64,000 nucleotides of DNA from Parascedosporium putredinis. Its lineage: Eukaryota > Ascomycota > Sordariomycetes > Microascales > Microascaceae. Positions 1-12,021 of this stretch are shown piece after piece. The DNA lies in NCBI GenBank assembly GCA_949357655.1, contig CASHTG010000001.1, forward strand, positions 1 to 64,000, read 5' to 3'. A model generated the notes under the pieces. The model saw nothing but the letters and a program-made list of their open reading frames with translations, was not told the DNA's origin and searched no databases. A program made the translations under genes and the position numbers. Position 1 is the first letter of the stretch; each line of letters starts with the position of its first letter.

Positions 1-3000
1 TAATTTAAGATTATATATTACTAAAGTTATATAATATTTTTACTAAATATATTAGATCTAGACCTTTATTTAACTATTATATAGTTTTAATTTAAACCTT
101 ATAGAATATATATAATAGATATTAAAGAGAAAGCTCTATAAGATCTATTTAGATATAGATTTATTATAGAGAAATAAGAATAATATTAGTAAGCTAAGGT
201 AATAGATTATTATAGTTTAAAATTAGCTTTCTAAGCTAATTTAGAGTTAATAACTTTAATCTCTTATTAGTTTATAGCTTATTATTATATAAGGGGTTAA
301 TATATAAGAGATTAAAGAGAGATTTTAAAATTTCCTTCTAATATATCTTTTTTAGTTAAAAATACTAGTTTTAACTATAAAATAGCTTTTAAAATATATA
401 TATTAAACTTAGGTTAACTTATAATAAAGGTAGAAGTAAGGTAGTATAAAAGACTTTTAATATAGATTTATAGTTAAGGTAATTATAAAGACTATAGATA
501 TTAATTTTAAATTTAATCTCTATTTATATTAATATAAAAGATATATATAATAACTTTAAAAACTAAAGAAGTTAAAGGAAATATATAAAATAGTTAAAGA
601 TTAATAGTTAATTATATTATTTAATATTATTAAGAAAATAATTAAAATAATAATAATAATATTTTTATCTTAATTATAAAAAGGAAAAAGTCTTTTTTAA
701 TAGTTAGATAAATAACTATTATTCCTATTTTATTAAAATACTAATTTAGGGAATAATAAAGGTAATCTATATTATATAAATATATAATATTAAAACTTTA
801 TTATTATAGCTAGATATTAAAGATACTTTTAATATAATAAACTATATTTACCTTTTTAATATATTATATTAAATAAAACTATTAAAATAACTAATATATT
901 TCTATTTTAATAATTAGATATTAAAATAAGTTTATATTTCTATATATAAATATTATAAAGGTTACTATTATTTTCTATCTTTTTCCTTTTATATATTACT
1001 ACCCCTTTTAATAAATTAATATTTTATAAAAGAATAATAATAATAAGGTTTATAGATAATATAAAACTATTTATAATAGTTTAATTAGTTAAAAAAGTAA
1101 TAAATAGGTTATAAAAGTATAAAAGTTAATATAGATAATAGTAATATTAATTAAACCTATTAGATTAATATAATTTCTAAAAAAGAATAACTAGATTAGA
1201 AGTTATAATAAAATAATATATATAAAGGATTAAATAGAAAAGGGAATATTAAATTTTAATATTTCTTAGATTAGTAATATTAGTTTAGAATATATAAATA
1301 AAAGATATAAAATAATATATTTATAAGTTATGTAAAATATAATAATATATAATATAAATATCTTTTATAAAGTAATATTAAATAGTAAATATTTTATTAA
1401 CTTATTATAAAAGTTTACCTAAATATAGAGTATATTTATAATAAGTTTAAACTATATATTAAATAATATTAACTTATCTATCTAAATTTAAAATATTTTA
1501 CTTTTTAATAAATTTCTATTTAAATAAAAGAATAATATAATTTAAAAATTTGTTAAAAAGAATAATAATAGATTTTATTAAATAAATCTATAAAAGAAGA
1601 ATATTATTATTATAAAAGAAAAGAGATTATTATAAGTTTTAAGTATTATTAGATTAAGATAAAGATATAACTAAATATAAAATATTATTAGAGGTTATAA
1701 AAACTATATAAGAGAAATAAGAGGCTTATATATAGGAAATATAAGAGAAGAGATAGGAAAATAACTATATAGTTATAAAAGAGAAGATAAGAAAAATAAC
1801 TTTTTAATAATATAATAGATTTAAGAAATATAAAAATATAATATTTATTTAGATCTAGATTAAAAGCTTTAAGTTTAAAGCTTTTTTTTTAATAAAAGGT
1901 TTTTATAATAATAATATTATATTATAATTATAAGAAAGATAAAACGATAATAATATATATTATCTTCTAATATAAATATTATAATTTTTAAATAACTTTT
2001 AAAATAAAAACTTTAATTTATATATTTTATAATTTAATTATAATAATAAAGATAAAAATAATATCTAATTAAAATAAGAAGAGGAAAATAAAAAGAGGGG
2101 GGTAATATAACTATAAATAGCTTATTATAATTAAGAATAATGAAAGTAGTAAAAGCTAAAATAATAGAGGTAAGAGAGATAGTAAAGATAGAAATAGTAA
2201 TAAAGGTAAAAGAAATAGTAGGAATAATAGAGGTAGTAATAATAATTATAATATTTATAATAATAAAAGATATGAGAAGTAATATAATAACTATAATAGT
2301 AAAAGTAATAATAATAGTAGACTTAGTAAAAGAGGGAAGTTAAATCTAATAAAGCTAGAAAAGGTATAATATAGCTTCTTATATTAGTTATTAGTCTTAA
2401 TAACTTAATCTATATTAGTAAAAATAATATTATTAACTTAGAAAAAGGTTAATATAAATAAGGTAAAGAGAGTAAAAAGGGGTTATTATAGATAATAATA
2501 TTAATTTAAGTAAAGTTAGCCTTTTATATATATAAATAATAGATTAGATAACTAGATATAATTTAATAGTAGTAAATAAAATATAATAAAATATCTATAA
2601 CTTATTATAAATAATATAATAATTAATTTTAATTTTAAGATTAATTAATAAAAAAGGTAAGATAGTAAAATATTAAAAGATATTTATAATAATAATAAAA
2701 TATATAAAATTATATTTAAAGATAATAATAATAAAATTATATTAATATAATAGATAATAGTTTTTCCTCTAAATAATATATATATAATAATTATAATATT
2801 AAAAGTTATTAAAAAGTTATAACTAATTTTATATTAATAAATAATATAATAATTAAGCTTAGCTAACTAATATATTATTTAAGCTCTCTAATATATTTTT
2901 ATATAAGCTACCCTACTATATATAATAATAAGCTAAATATTATAAATATAACCTAAATCTTACTTCTAGAGTATACCTTCTATAGAGTTTATTAGTTAGT

Positions 3001-4735
3001 ATATTAATTTAAATTTTAATATTAGAAGTTAAGTATTAATATCTATTTATAGTCTAAACTTTTACTTTTCAAACTAACCTCTCTAAGAGCCTTCTTTCTT
3101 TTTAAATTACTAATTAGATTATAAAAAATAGTCTTAAGCTTATAATTTAATTAAATAAACCTTAATAGATATTAATAGAATTAATTAAAGTTATTAATTT
3201 AAGGATATAGCTAATAGTATAAGAGGATACCTTCTAAAAGTAGGGATTAGGTTATCATTATAGTATTTAGCTAACTACTATAATAATAAAATCTAGAAAT
3301 TAAAAAGAGTTTATAACCTAATAAAAACTATATAATAAACTAGATAAGTAGATTTAGAAATTATTTAATATAGTTATTAAACTAGTTAAAGGAAAATATA
3401 AAAATAAACCCTTTATTAGAAGGTATAAAAGAGCTTTAGATAAAGCTAGAGGATAGCTAGCTAATATTAAAAGAGGGAAGGAGAGAAAAGAACTAATTTA
3501 AGATATTTATTAAAATAATTATTTATACTATTTAAATAAATAAGTAAATATAACCTCTCCTCTTATATTATTATATTAATTAAAGCTATTATCTAGCTAA
3601 TAATATAAAGAGATAATAGATTTTATAAATTAATAATTTTAATCTATTAGAAACTATAACTTTAATATTAGCTTATAATCCTAGCTTAGTTAGTAAATAT
3701 TAATAAGTAGGAATTACCTTTAATAGTAAGCTATACTCTAAGATAGTAATTATAAATAGAACTATAGGTAAATAAGCTAGATCTCTCTAGGGATATTATT
3801 ATCTCTTTAATAACTTACTAATAGCTTAGTTATTAGTAAACTAGCTAATATAACCTTTTATTATAATAAAAGTTATTATAAATAAATTTAATTAAAAAAA
3901 CTACTAATATTAAATAGATTAGAGATAGTAAAAGTAGGAGAATATATATTTTACTAAACCTTTAGTAACTTTATAATATATTATATAAAGATAATAGTTT
4001 TATATATCTTAAAATTAAGGTTAGAAAAAATATAACTAAATAGAAAAAAAGAGATTTATTATTATATATATATGATCTAATATTAAATAAAAGTTATAAT
4101 ATTTATAAAATATAAAAAAAGAAAAAGAAAATCTAAAATATATAGAAAGTAAAAATAAAGATATAAAAACTATAAGAAAAATTATATAATTATATAGTAA
4201 AAGATAAAAATTCAGTTTTTTTATATATAAGAAATTTATATAAAATAGATTTTATAATAAAATAAAATAATTATTTATCTTATTATTTTATATAGTTATA
4301 AATATTATAACTTTTACTTAATATAATATATTATAATCCCTCTTTTCTTTAGTAATAATAAAGTAAAAAAAGCTCTTAGAATTATATATTATAGTAAAGA
4401 TAGTAAAATAATATAATACTAATAATAATAATAATAATATTAATACTATTTTATATTAACTTTGACTTATATTTATAAGTATATATATTTTTCTATATAA
4501 TTATATATTTAGTAAACTAATAATTAAGACTATTATTTTAGGTAATTAATAATATATAGTTAAACTAAATAGTAAAATATAAACTTATGTATAAATTAAT
4601 ATTAATTATATTATTACTTAGTTTTATTAGCTTAAGTAATACTACTTATACTAAGTATATTATATATAAGTTCTCTTATAGTAGATCGATTTAATATAGT
4701 AGTGTATATATATTTAAGCTTATAAATATTGAAAC
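1..4735. repeat. AT-rich RIP-saturated repeat block, no intact gene
   Basis: The block is almost entirely A and T, with all six frames closed by frequent TAA and TAG. The remaining C lies almost only in CpT and CpC, and the remaining G almost only in ApG and GpG. CpG, CpA and TpG are nearly absent; I see only isolated cases such as CG near 1943 and 4687. Loss of CpA/TpG together with CpG is what repeat-induced point mutation leaves in duplicated DNA of Pezizomycotina. The source element cannot be identified by eye; a transposon is the usual substrate (inference). No terminal repeats could be recognised. The block ends abruptly near 4,735. Confidence 0.85.
2160..2340 (+). pseudogene. Purine-rich remnant, N/R/G/S-rich frame
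   Basis: Inside the AT block this stretch is strongly purine-biased on the plus strand. The frame starting at 2160 reads as an Asn, Arg, Gly, Ser and Lys-rich chain, with a TAA at 2280-2282 and further similar residues after it. Such basic low-complexity tracts occur in the nucleic-acid-binding tail of retrotransposon Gag proteins, which would suit a RIP-mutated element. That link is inference; no zinc knuckle, protease or polymerase motif can be read with confidence. An ATG-started frame at 2140-2343 (67 codons, Ile/Val/Lys-rich) overlaps it but looks like a by-product of the repeat. Confidence 0.3.
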
Positions 4736-4799
4736 TTGATCAATTAAACTTTGGATGTAAAAATACAACTAAATAAACAGCCTGTTGAATCGCTTCCCC

Positions 4800-5118
4800 T
4801 TATGCAGCTCCAACCAGGACATTATTAACTGGGATATGGACTACTGTTTGTTAGCTACTGGCCCTTTGCTCGGGAACCTTCCACATACTAAGCTTGACGA
4901 TATATCCCACGAAGCCCATGATTAGGAAGCCGGTGCCTACTGCCTGGCAGATGCGAATAAACTCCTTGCGGTCGGCTTATAATTGTTTTAGTTAGAAACT
5001 CCTAGAACTGCGTGATCTGGGTGGGTTTACGTACGTTTCTGGCTCCTGTTGATGAATTGCATTCCATCTTTTAGAACTCCCTGGGCACTTCAAGAATCTC
5101 TTGTATTTGATCTGACAT
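4800..5118 (-). CDS. SSS1: Sec61 gamma subunit (ER translocon)
   Basis: Small tail-anchored subunit of the Sec61 translocon in the ER membrane, which clamps the Sec61 alpha channel. Exon 1 begins MSDQIQEILEVPREF and continues, after a frame break, as KDGMQFINRSQK. Exon 2 reads PDRKEFIRICQAVGTGF followed by the single membrane helix. The last exon encodes VHIPVNNVLVGAA and the stop. Two introns use GTACGT and GTATGT donors, the second with a CTAAC branch point. All hallmark residues of the family are present and the length of about 70 residues is normal. One base is missing near 5075, which puts a false TAA after EF. The stop codon is only about 65 bp from the AT-rich block, so the 3' UTR runs towards it. 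It diverges from the ABHD11-like gene. Confidence 0.9.
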
Positions 5119-5597
5119 ATTTGGAGGTTGGGCTTGTGAAGGTTAGAGCTTGTGGTGGCTGGAAAGTTGCAAGATGTTGGTTAGTTGGGAGAGAAACCTT
5201 TGTCGCGACGACGCGCATTGAAAAGGAGGTGTGTTATCATCTCTGCAAGCTGGCCACTTCGGCATATGCCCGGAAAACCCGCCTATCAGCCGCTCCATCA
5301 CATCCGAGGTGTCCCCAATCATAGGCCCAGGATGCTTCTGAGCCTTTTTCTGGTTCTCTTCAACTTTGAAACCTTGAATAATTCCTCTCTTATCCTGCAT
5401 AGAGAAAACTATTAGTTCCATTATGGCTATATAAATGGGTTCAATAACTTGTGTGTTTCGTTCTTTGAAAGGCCTGAGAATTTTCTTAGAGAGCTGTTGT
5501 CGCCTTCATTTTTAAAGGGTCTTAGAGGCAAGCTTATCTAAACTCCACAACAATATATTTGCTGTTTTTTATTCTTTTCATAAACCTCCTACTGAAG
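5119..5597. promoter_or_regulatory. Divergent promoter region, SSS1 / ABHD11-like
   Basis: About 480 bp between two divergent starts. It holds several open frames in both directions, including a 92-codon minus-strand frame at 5143-5421, none of which I recognise. No clear TATA box was identified. Confidence 0.5.
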
Positions 5598-6799
5598 ATG
5601 TTAAAATATTTAAGCCACTTCTTAAATCGCATGCCCTTTGCTAATGTGAGACTTTATACCAGCTCCAGAGTTATAAAGCCAGTTAGACCTCTTGCGTTTG
5701 AATTACATCTTCCCGTCATTCACAATCCTGAACCAGCAACAGCAATACTTTTTTACATGGGCTTTTCGGCTCCAAGAAAAACAATCGAGCGATAAGCAAG
5801 TAAGTCTTTCTCCTCTCCCTTGAGAGATGATGTATCTTCGCTGATGTATGTTGAAAAGGGTATTGGCAAAGGATCTTTCACGTCCTGTGTACGCTTTGGT
5901 ACGACTATGAGTGTCTCCTCAGAGGTTCCGCCCGCTGAAACCGGTTCGATAGGACCTTAGAAATCATGGAGAATCGCCACAAGATGCGACCCACGACTAC
6001 GATTCTATGGCGTCAGACGTTGTTGCATTCATTGAGGACCATAACCTTGAAGCACCCGTCCTCATCGGCCATTCTATGTCAGTCCTCTCCTAAAGCCTGC
6101 CTTGGTCTCTGAGCTCATTCAGTTACAGGGGAGCAAAAGCAGCAATGACGGTGGCTCTTCGATGGCCCGGCCACGTCTCTCAACTGGTTGCAGTGGATAA
6201 CGCACCCTAGACGCCGCCATCGCGTCTAAATTCGCACAGTATATCCGTGGAATGAAGAAGGTCGAGGCAGCTCGGGTCACTCGACAGGCGGATGCAGATA
6301 AAATCCTGAAAGACTATGAAGAGGTTGTATCCGTATGAAGCCCCCGCGCTCGTCGACCTTACTCACATTGTTTGTAGTCTCCGTCCATCCGGCAGTTTCT
6401 TCTTGGTAATCTTTTTCAACCCACTGGCACTACCGCACGGCAGTTCCGAATTCCTTTGCCAATTTTAGAGAAATCCATCCACAATATGGGCGATTTTCCC
6501 TTGAAGGATCCGGCCATTGTCAGATTCGAAAAGCCGGCGTTATTTGTGCGGGGAACCCAGAGCCACTACGTTCCCGACGAGGTTCTGCCTTTAATCGGGC
6601 AATTTTTCCCACTGTTTCGGCTCGTCGATATTGATGCCGGTCACTGGGTAATTTCAGAGAAACCTGAGGAATTTAGAGCAGGTAAGTTTTAATCTAAGAT
6701 GTATCTTGGTCTAGACCCACAACCTTTGACGTGGAGGACCTGGCTAATAAGCTGTTTTGTAATTGTTGTACAGCGGTGGTGGACTTCTTGAAAACGTAG
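5598..6799 (+). CDS. ABHD11/IMO32-like alpha/beta hydrolase, probably mitochondrial
   Basis: Alpha/beta hydrolase of the ABHD11 family (yeast IMO32), mitochondrial serine esterases. The chosen ATG gives a basic, hydrophobic N-terminus ending LYTSS, which resembles a mitochondrial presequence; an ATG at 5631 is an alternative start. The family blocks can be read in order: RPLAFELHLPVIHNPEP, then HGLFGSKKNNRAISK, then DLRNHGESP, then the nucleophile elbow LIGHSM-G (split by an intron), then FVRGTQSHYVPDE, and DAGHWVISEKPEEF with the catalytic His. The last exon ends VVDFLKT. Five introns fit, for example GTAAGT after ISK and GTAAGT at about 6681. Single bases are missing near 5752 (T run) and near 6207 (after CCC), creating false stops. 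Length is close to family norm. Confidence 0.85.
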
Positions 6800-7014
6800 G
6801 TCACACAAGTGCACCGAGGCGTTTCACTACTTGTTTGTTGGCATCGGGTCTAAGCTTAAATTTAAGAATTTGGATGAACGTGTACTCTAGTCCCGAAACC
6901 AACTAATGCTGCATCACCTTGGAGGAACATGAAGCCTAATACTTTTAACAATAACCCGTAACCGAACGACGACCCCGAGATTCATGTTGTCACCTTCGGA
7001 TGCTCCTCGATGCA

Positions 7015-8056
7015 TCATACCTCCTCCAAGACACGCTCTTGGAATTCTCGGTCAACCCGCTGGCCCTTTTCGTCCGTCCCAGACTCGCCATGCAGAGCCA
7101 TCAACGAGCCAAGGTCGAATTTGGGCTGTTTCAGAAGCTTGACCTTCCGGATATGGACCTAGATTCTGGTTAGCACATTATCGGGCATGCGGAATCGATA
7201 AGACTGATTTGTTTTGGCAGCTACATACGTTCTGAAGAGGGTAAATACCCTGGGTCGCCTTCTCGATTTCGCGGCCGATCACTTCGGGGATAAGCTTGGC
7301 GGTGAGCTGGGTGAGCGTGCAGCTCGACGCCTCGCGCTGCATAATCTCCATCATCTTTCGACGGATGGCACGGATTTGGGAAGAGGCAGCGTATGTGGTC
7401 TTCTTCACTTGGTTCGGGCGGCGCTTAGTGAATGCGATGGCAAAAAGTCGAAGCAGGTAATCATCGGTAGTCTTGACGGTGATGTTTGCTTCGATGAGGG
7501 TTTGCCACTTGCGGACGAGAGACCGGAGTTTATCGGTGGTGAAATCAAGGCCGTGGAAGTTTGTCAGGCAATTCTTGCCTTGGATTTCGTCTACCCGAAG
7601 GCGGATCTTGCGGAACGAGTGGTCCTCATCTTTTGGAGGTCGGCGAGGGAGACCTCAAGAACACGGCCCTTGAGAGCGTCGTTGGCGTTCTTTAAACCGG
7701 TAGTCCGGTTCACCAATGTCTTTCCCACACTAGCTACTGAGTTAGTGAATGTAAGCCATATCCGTGTTCTCAAAACTTACTCTCGGATGTTAAAGGGCGA
7801 AGGAGCCTAACTCCTATGATTAGTTTCGAGCGGGTCATATAGATTTTCCATTTGTCAGGCATCGTACCTTGATAGAGTACCAGTCCTTGCGGGAGAAGGG
7901 ATCCTGAGTCTTCTTCTTCAAGCCCTTCTTGCCCTTGGAGAGTCGTTTGTTCCTTAACAGGTCAGTTGCTGCTTTCATACAATTTTATATTTAAAAGTTG
8001 TGAGAGGGTTAACATAAGGATTAAAAGATAAAAAAGGCTTACTTTCCGACGGCCAT
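7015..8056 (-). CDS. RPS1: 40S ribosomal protein S1 (eS1, S3a family)
   Basis: Small-subunit ribosomal protein eS1, which sits near the mRNA exit of the 40S subunit. Exon 1 is just MAVGK, followed by an intron of about 75 bp. The next exons read NKRLSKGKKGLKKKTQDPF, then KDWYSIK, APSPFNIRD-type sequence, VGKTLVNRTTGLKNAND and LKGRVLEVSLADLQK. The chain continues through DEDHSFRKIRLRVDEIQ and KKTTYAASSQIRAIRRKMM to the C-terminus VDREFQERVLEEV. An intron splits PLQN and VHIRKVKLLKQPKFDL. Gene structure with a very short first exon is usual for fungal ribosomal protein genes. A base is missing near 7633 (A run in the coding sense), shifting the frame after DLQK. Because this gene is essential, the break is most likely a sequence error. 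Confidence 0.93.
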
Positions 8057-8767
8057 GCTGGGCGAGATAGGGAGACCGGCGAACTGTTCGTAGTTATTAT
8101 CCGGTAAGGATTGTTCGAGGAAAGAATCGCAAGCGGATGTGAAAATAGTCAGTTCGATTTTGTCATTTGAAAGTTGTGTGCCAATTCAAAAGTTGCGAGG
8201 GTGGGGTGTGCTGGCAGGCTTCTCATTACATAACCACACGTGACTGGTGCTGCTATTTCGCACTGTATTGGTTTGAGTATACTCGAGAACCTCAGTCCTG
8301 GACCAAGTTCCTCTAACACTGTCTTCTCACTTCCGAACAGTACTCTTAAAAATTCGACCTATCTACCGAGGTGATTCTCATTACTACACGCGAGGAAGCT
8401 TATAATGTAATAGACGAAGTTTTTTTTTCATTTTTTTCATTTTCTTTTTAAATTTGGCACCACAGGTTCGTCCGAAGACTTCGAGCTAGATTTTTCCCAG
8501 CTCGCTTCACGAAGAGACAGAAAGGTGATGGAGGGATACTTTGTATATATACATGTATATATACAAATTTTGGAGGAAGCGATAATCAATTGAAGCACAG
8601 ATTACTTCGCTCTATGGGGTGTGAGAATAAACTACTGGTCGGATGGCTTAGTGCCAATATCATGGGATAATGCTTAGGAAGTGAAGAGCTCGGGCCGAGT
8701 CCCTCAAATCTCCCACTTTCAATATCGAGGGGCGGCCTCCCGCTCAGTGGTCGATACTGTTTTTGCG
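8057..8767. other. Intergenic region: S1 promoter and URC1 3' flank
   Basis: About 710 bp without a gene. It holds the S1 upstream region, a TACCGAGGT motif at 8364-8372, a T-rich tract near 8419-8450 and a 28-bp palindrome at 8540-8567. Confidence 0.6.
8540..8567. repeat. 28-bp perfect palindrome
   Basis: Perfect inverted repeat with no spacer, centred on CATG between 8553 and 8554. Each arm is TTTGTATATATACA read outward to inward. The symmetry stops exactly at both ends (C at 8539, T at 8568). It is alternating TA/TG-rich, so part of the length is easy to reach by chance in a low-complexity tract. Confidence 0.9.
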
Positions 8768-11481
8768 TTAATGACATGATTGCGTAAATGGCTGAAGAGT
8801 GTGATACATGGGGGTGGGGGTAGGGGTTGTGGTTGGGTTCTTGACATACTCCTCCCAGAGTCTTCCCTGTACAGCTTCGAGCTCTTGGTCGGTTAGTCTT
8901 TTCCCTGCTGTGAAGTAGCCTGTATTCAACCCGAGTGAGCAACGGATCTTAGATCTATATATCAATTGCGGTGACCCACCAGCGGTTATCTTGGCATCGA
9001 TCTCAACCCGAGAATCCTCGGGAATCCTATCCTCGGGAAGCTCCACTCGCTCATGGATGGGAATCCTATCCTATGTTAACGAGAGGTCCCAAAGTGTCAA
9101 GACCGAATGACTAACCCTTGCTCAACGATAGCATCATGTTTCATGCTGCCCTAATTAGCTCCGACAATCGCGGGCTGCGTTGGGCATGAAACTCACTTGC
9201 TCATGCTTAGCATTCTGTCGATCTTTTTGATCCCAAGCCAATGCAAAATATCAGGCATCAAAGCCTGGAATCGCATGTCCTTCACCCCAGCGATGTTCTC
9301 CGTGCGCCGGAAATAATCGGACGCCTTATCCTCGCCCCTCTTGCGAGCGTTGTAGACCACTATGATGAGATTATTGTAAGTAGCACATTCAAAAGCCTTA
9401 CTTACAACGCGAATAGACCCCTAAGCATTTCCCCACCAGTATGGCGATTAAGGTAGGCGGGCAGCCTGATGTTGGGAAAACATACGGTACTAGGAAGTAA
9501 ATGTTAGTGATACCAAGAGCAAAAGCGGAAGATGTCGCATGGAACATACCTTTGTCACCTCGCCTAGTGCACGCCCCTCTTTTCGGAAGTAGATCACGAC
9601 ACCACTACCGCCGTTTTGTGCCTCTTTGACGGCTTCTTCAATTCCGAAGATTAGGTAAGGCCGGCAGGTGCATATATCAGAACAAAATACGTCACTGCCG
9701 TTGCACTGGCGGGTGGTCAGTCATGACTCGGGGCAAGCGTGACAGATAGCATACCTCGTCGTGTATTCTTAGGGCTAATCTGGAATTTTCATCGGACATC
9801 TTTGCGGGGTCGCCAAAGCAATAGACAGTCAGGCCGCCTTTACATTGGGATGTTAGTAAATGCAGCCCCACAGATCCTCGCCAGATGGCAGGCCACTGCG
9901 GTTAGTTGGGGCCGGCCTTACCGATAGGGGGAGGAACAGCTTGATATCGCCTCGGGTAATCAGCTAGCAGCATCATATCATTGTAAACCCAAGACCAAGA
10001 GTATAAGTAAAAGAGGTGGGCCAAGATACCTCCGGATAGCTCCCTCCAGTGTTTTCGAACAGTGATCGACGAAGAGTCCCCTCGTCTATGTTGCGGGTTA
10101 GGACATACGTGTATAAAACAGGCGGTAAGCTGTGGGGCCTTACCGATTCGAACCGTTCCGCCACGCCTGGCAAGTACCAAACCTAGAGGAGGTTAGGTAG
10201 CCTTCAGGAATCATGAACTAAGGACTCCAACTCACAGGTTCTACAGCAACCTTTGTTACGGCAAGCTCACCAGCGCTGTTGAGACACACCTTTCCATCTG
10301 GCACCCTACTGATATTTAATTATCCGTAAATGCTATACTCCGGGAGGTACTTACAAACGTCCCGACTTTACGCTCTCTTCGAGTTCTGGCAGCTAGAAGA
10401 AAGGTACTGTGAATGGATTGTACATAATAATGCAATAGTGTCGATTACCTTCATATGAGCTTTTGTGATGGCTATGGTGGGCCGAACATCAACTGTATAC
10501 CGTCAGTATGGAGTCAAGCGAAGATATTTGGTGGGTAAGACGGACTATCCTCATTTTTGATGAGATTCTTGAAAAGCCATGGCGCCATATGGCCCCAGGG
10601 GTCCATTGCCACGATCTTCTTAACATCGTTCCACTGCGAGAACGGCCCAATGGTCACGGCAGGCTCCGTATTCGTGAAGTCCGGTCTAGTATCATGGTTA
10701 GACATGTGGGCAGCTGGGACTGAGGACACTGACCGATGATTGACGTCGAGTTGTTTGCTCGCTACGGCTAAAGCATGGTAGATGGAGTACGAACCGCCGC
10801 TTTAGCACTTGTGGTCAGTTGAAGTTAAGATGGGCCGAATAGTGTTGAACCTACTGAGCTAAGGCCATGATCATAAGTGTTGTAGTGTCAGCCTCGTTCA
10901 GGAGAATCATGCGGCTCGACTAACCTCCGATTGCTGTCAAACACGCAGGCCATTATGTTAGCGACATTGTTGGGATTACATCGGCGCTTCTATAGTGTTG
11001 ACTCGGTCAAGACAAACCATTTCGTCTTCGAATCGTGGATGTCGCTCTTGACACGACCACAGGGCCTCTCTGTTTCGGGTCAGGGTGGCCCCATCTCATC
11101 GGGAGAGGTTGTATTCCGGTTTGCTTTGGATACGTCCTTCTTGCTATTAGTCCAGTGCTTAGAATGAACTGCAAACAGAACACACGTCAATATGATCCGG
11201 GAGGACATGGTATTCCGGGAACTGGTCGATGTTCCTGGGAGACCTTCGGAGACTGCTTTCTCTTCAGGAGCGGTGTCTGGTCCTGTAAGCAAGCTGAGTG
11301 TTACCGCTCATCAACATTCAAATCTCAGACACCGACGCCGCATACCTAAGAAACGAGTATCCCGAGCAGCTTGCTCCCATTTTTCTTCAAAAGACTCGAC
11401 CGAGGCTGCAAGTTGGGCCTGGGCTTGACGGATGTCATCTAGCATCCCCAACAGAGACATATCTGGGGAAGTATGCGCCAT
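8768..11481 (-). CDS. URC1: GTP cyclohydrolase II-like uracil catabolism protein URC1
   Basis: Homologue of fungal Urc1, a GTP cyclohydrolase II-family enzyme needed for the URC route of uracil catabolism. It begins MAHTSPDMSLLGMLDDIRQA, about 11481. Later blocks include EPAVTIGPFSQWNDVKKIVA and DPWGHMAPWLF, then DVRPTIAITKAHMK and LNSAGELAVTKVAVEPVWYL. The cyclohydrolase core follows: DEGTLRRSLFENTGGSYPE, LALRIHDE, CNGSDVFCSDICTCRPYL (the Cys cluster that binds zinc in GTP cyclohydrolase II), VVIYFRKEGRALGEVTKY, ARKRGEDKASDYFRRTENIA, MPDILHWLGIKKIDRMLSMS. It ends with GYFTAGKRLTDQELEAVQGR and LWEEYVKN. There are many introns, some boundaries of which I could not fix (for example near 10090-10150). 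Expression control is not visible. Its genomic neighbour UPRT acts in the same pathway. Confidence 0.85.
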
Positions 11482-12021
11482 GGTTTTAATGTGCGTGCAA
11501 GCTGCGTTGTGATCTGCTATCTTAAGCTAAGAGAGTACACAATAATTGGTGGTTCAATGTATTTTCACTTTCAACGAAAACTCAGTTGAGCTGGTGTAAG
11601 TCGGATTGCAAGGTCAACAAGAGAGGTTCGGCCAAGTACATATACCCTGGTGGAGGGGAGGGGGCCGGGGCCGCTGAGGATGTCTTCAGGCCTCGAAAGA
11701 GGGGAATGGCCGTTGGGTCTCTATTTTCCCTCGTGACATATTTTGGGACCAAGCCTGCCTATCAGCTCTAGTGGTTTGTTGAGAGATAGGAACGAGCATG
11801 GTCTAATCATCTCAAGCCACCTGGGAGAACGGTATAGTGTGAGAAACAACAGAGCAGAAGCTCAATGAGGTGGGGAGTTCGCGGATTTAGCCGATAATTA
11901 ACCAGCGGCAATCATTATGTTGACTGGGCTTCGATTCTAGGATTGAACTGTCATCCTCTTCGAGACAGTTTGCAGGTGTAGATTCTCTGCTTGGTACATC
12001 ACTGAGGGAGGTTTCTTAGCG
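11482..12021. promoter_or_regulatory. Divergent promoter region, URC1 / ELF1
   Basis: 540 bp between divergent starts. A G-rich stretch lies near 11650-11675. No recognised binding site. Confidence 0.5.

Noticed and set aside
2140..2343. 67-codon ORF in the AT block as a real gene
   Set aside because: Low-complexity Ile/Val/Lys sequence produced by the AT-rich repeat; no promoter or family match.
5143..5421. 92-codon minus-strand ORF between SSS1 and the ABHD11-like gene
   Set aside because: It overlaps opposite-strand frames, has no recognisable motif and lies where the SSS1 leader is expected.
10145..10154. B-box-like GGTTCGAATC on the minus strand
   Set aside because: It is inside the URC1 coding sequence (ERFE) and has no A-box at the right distance.
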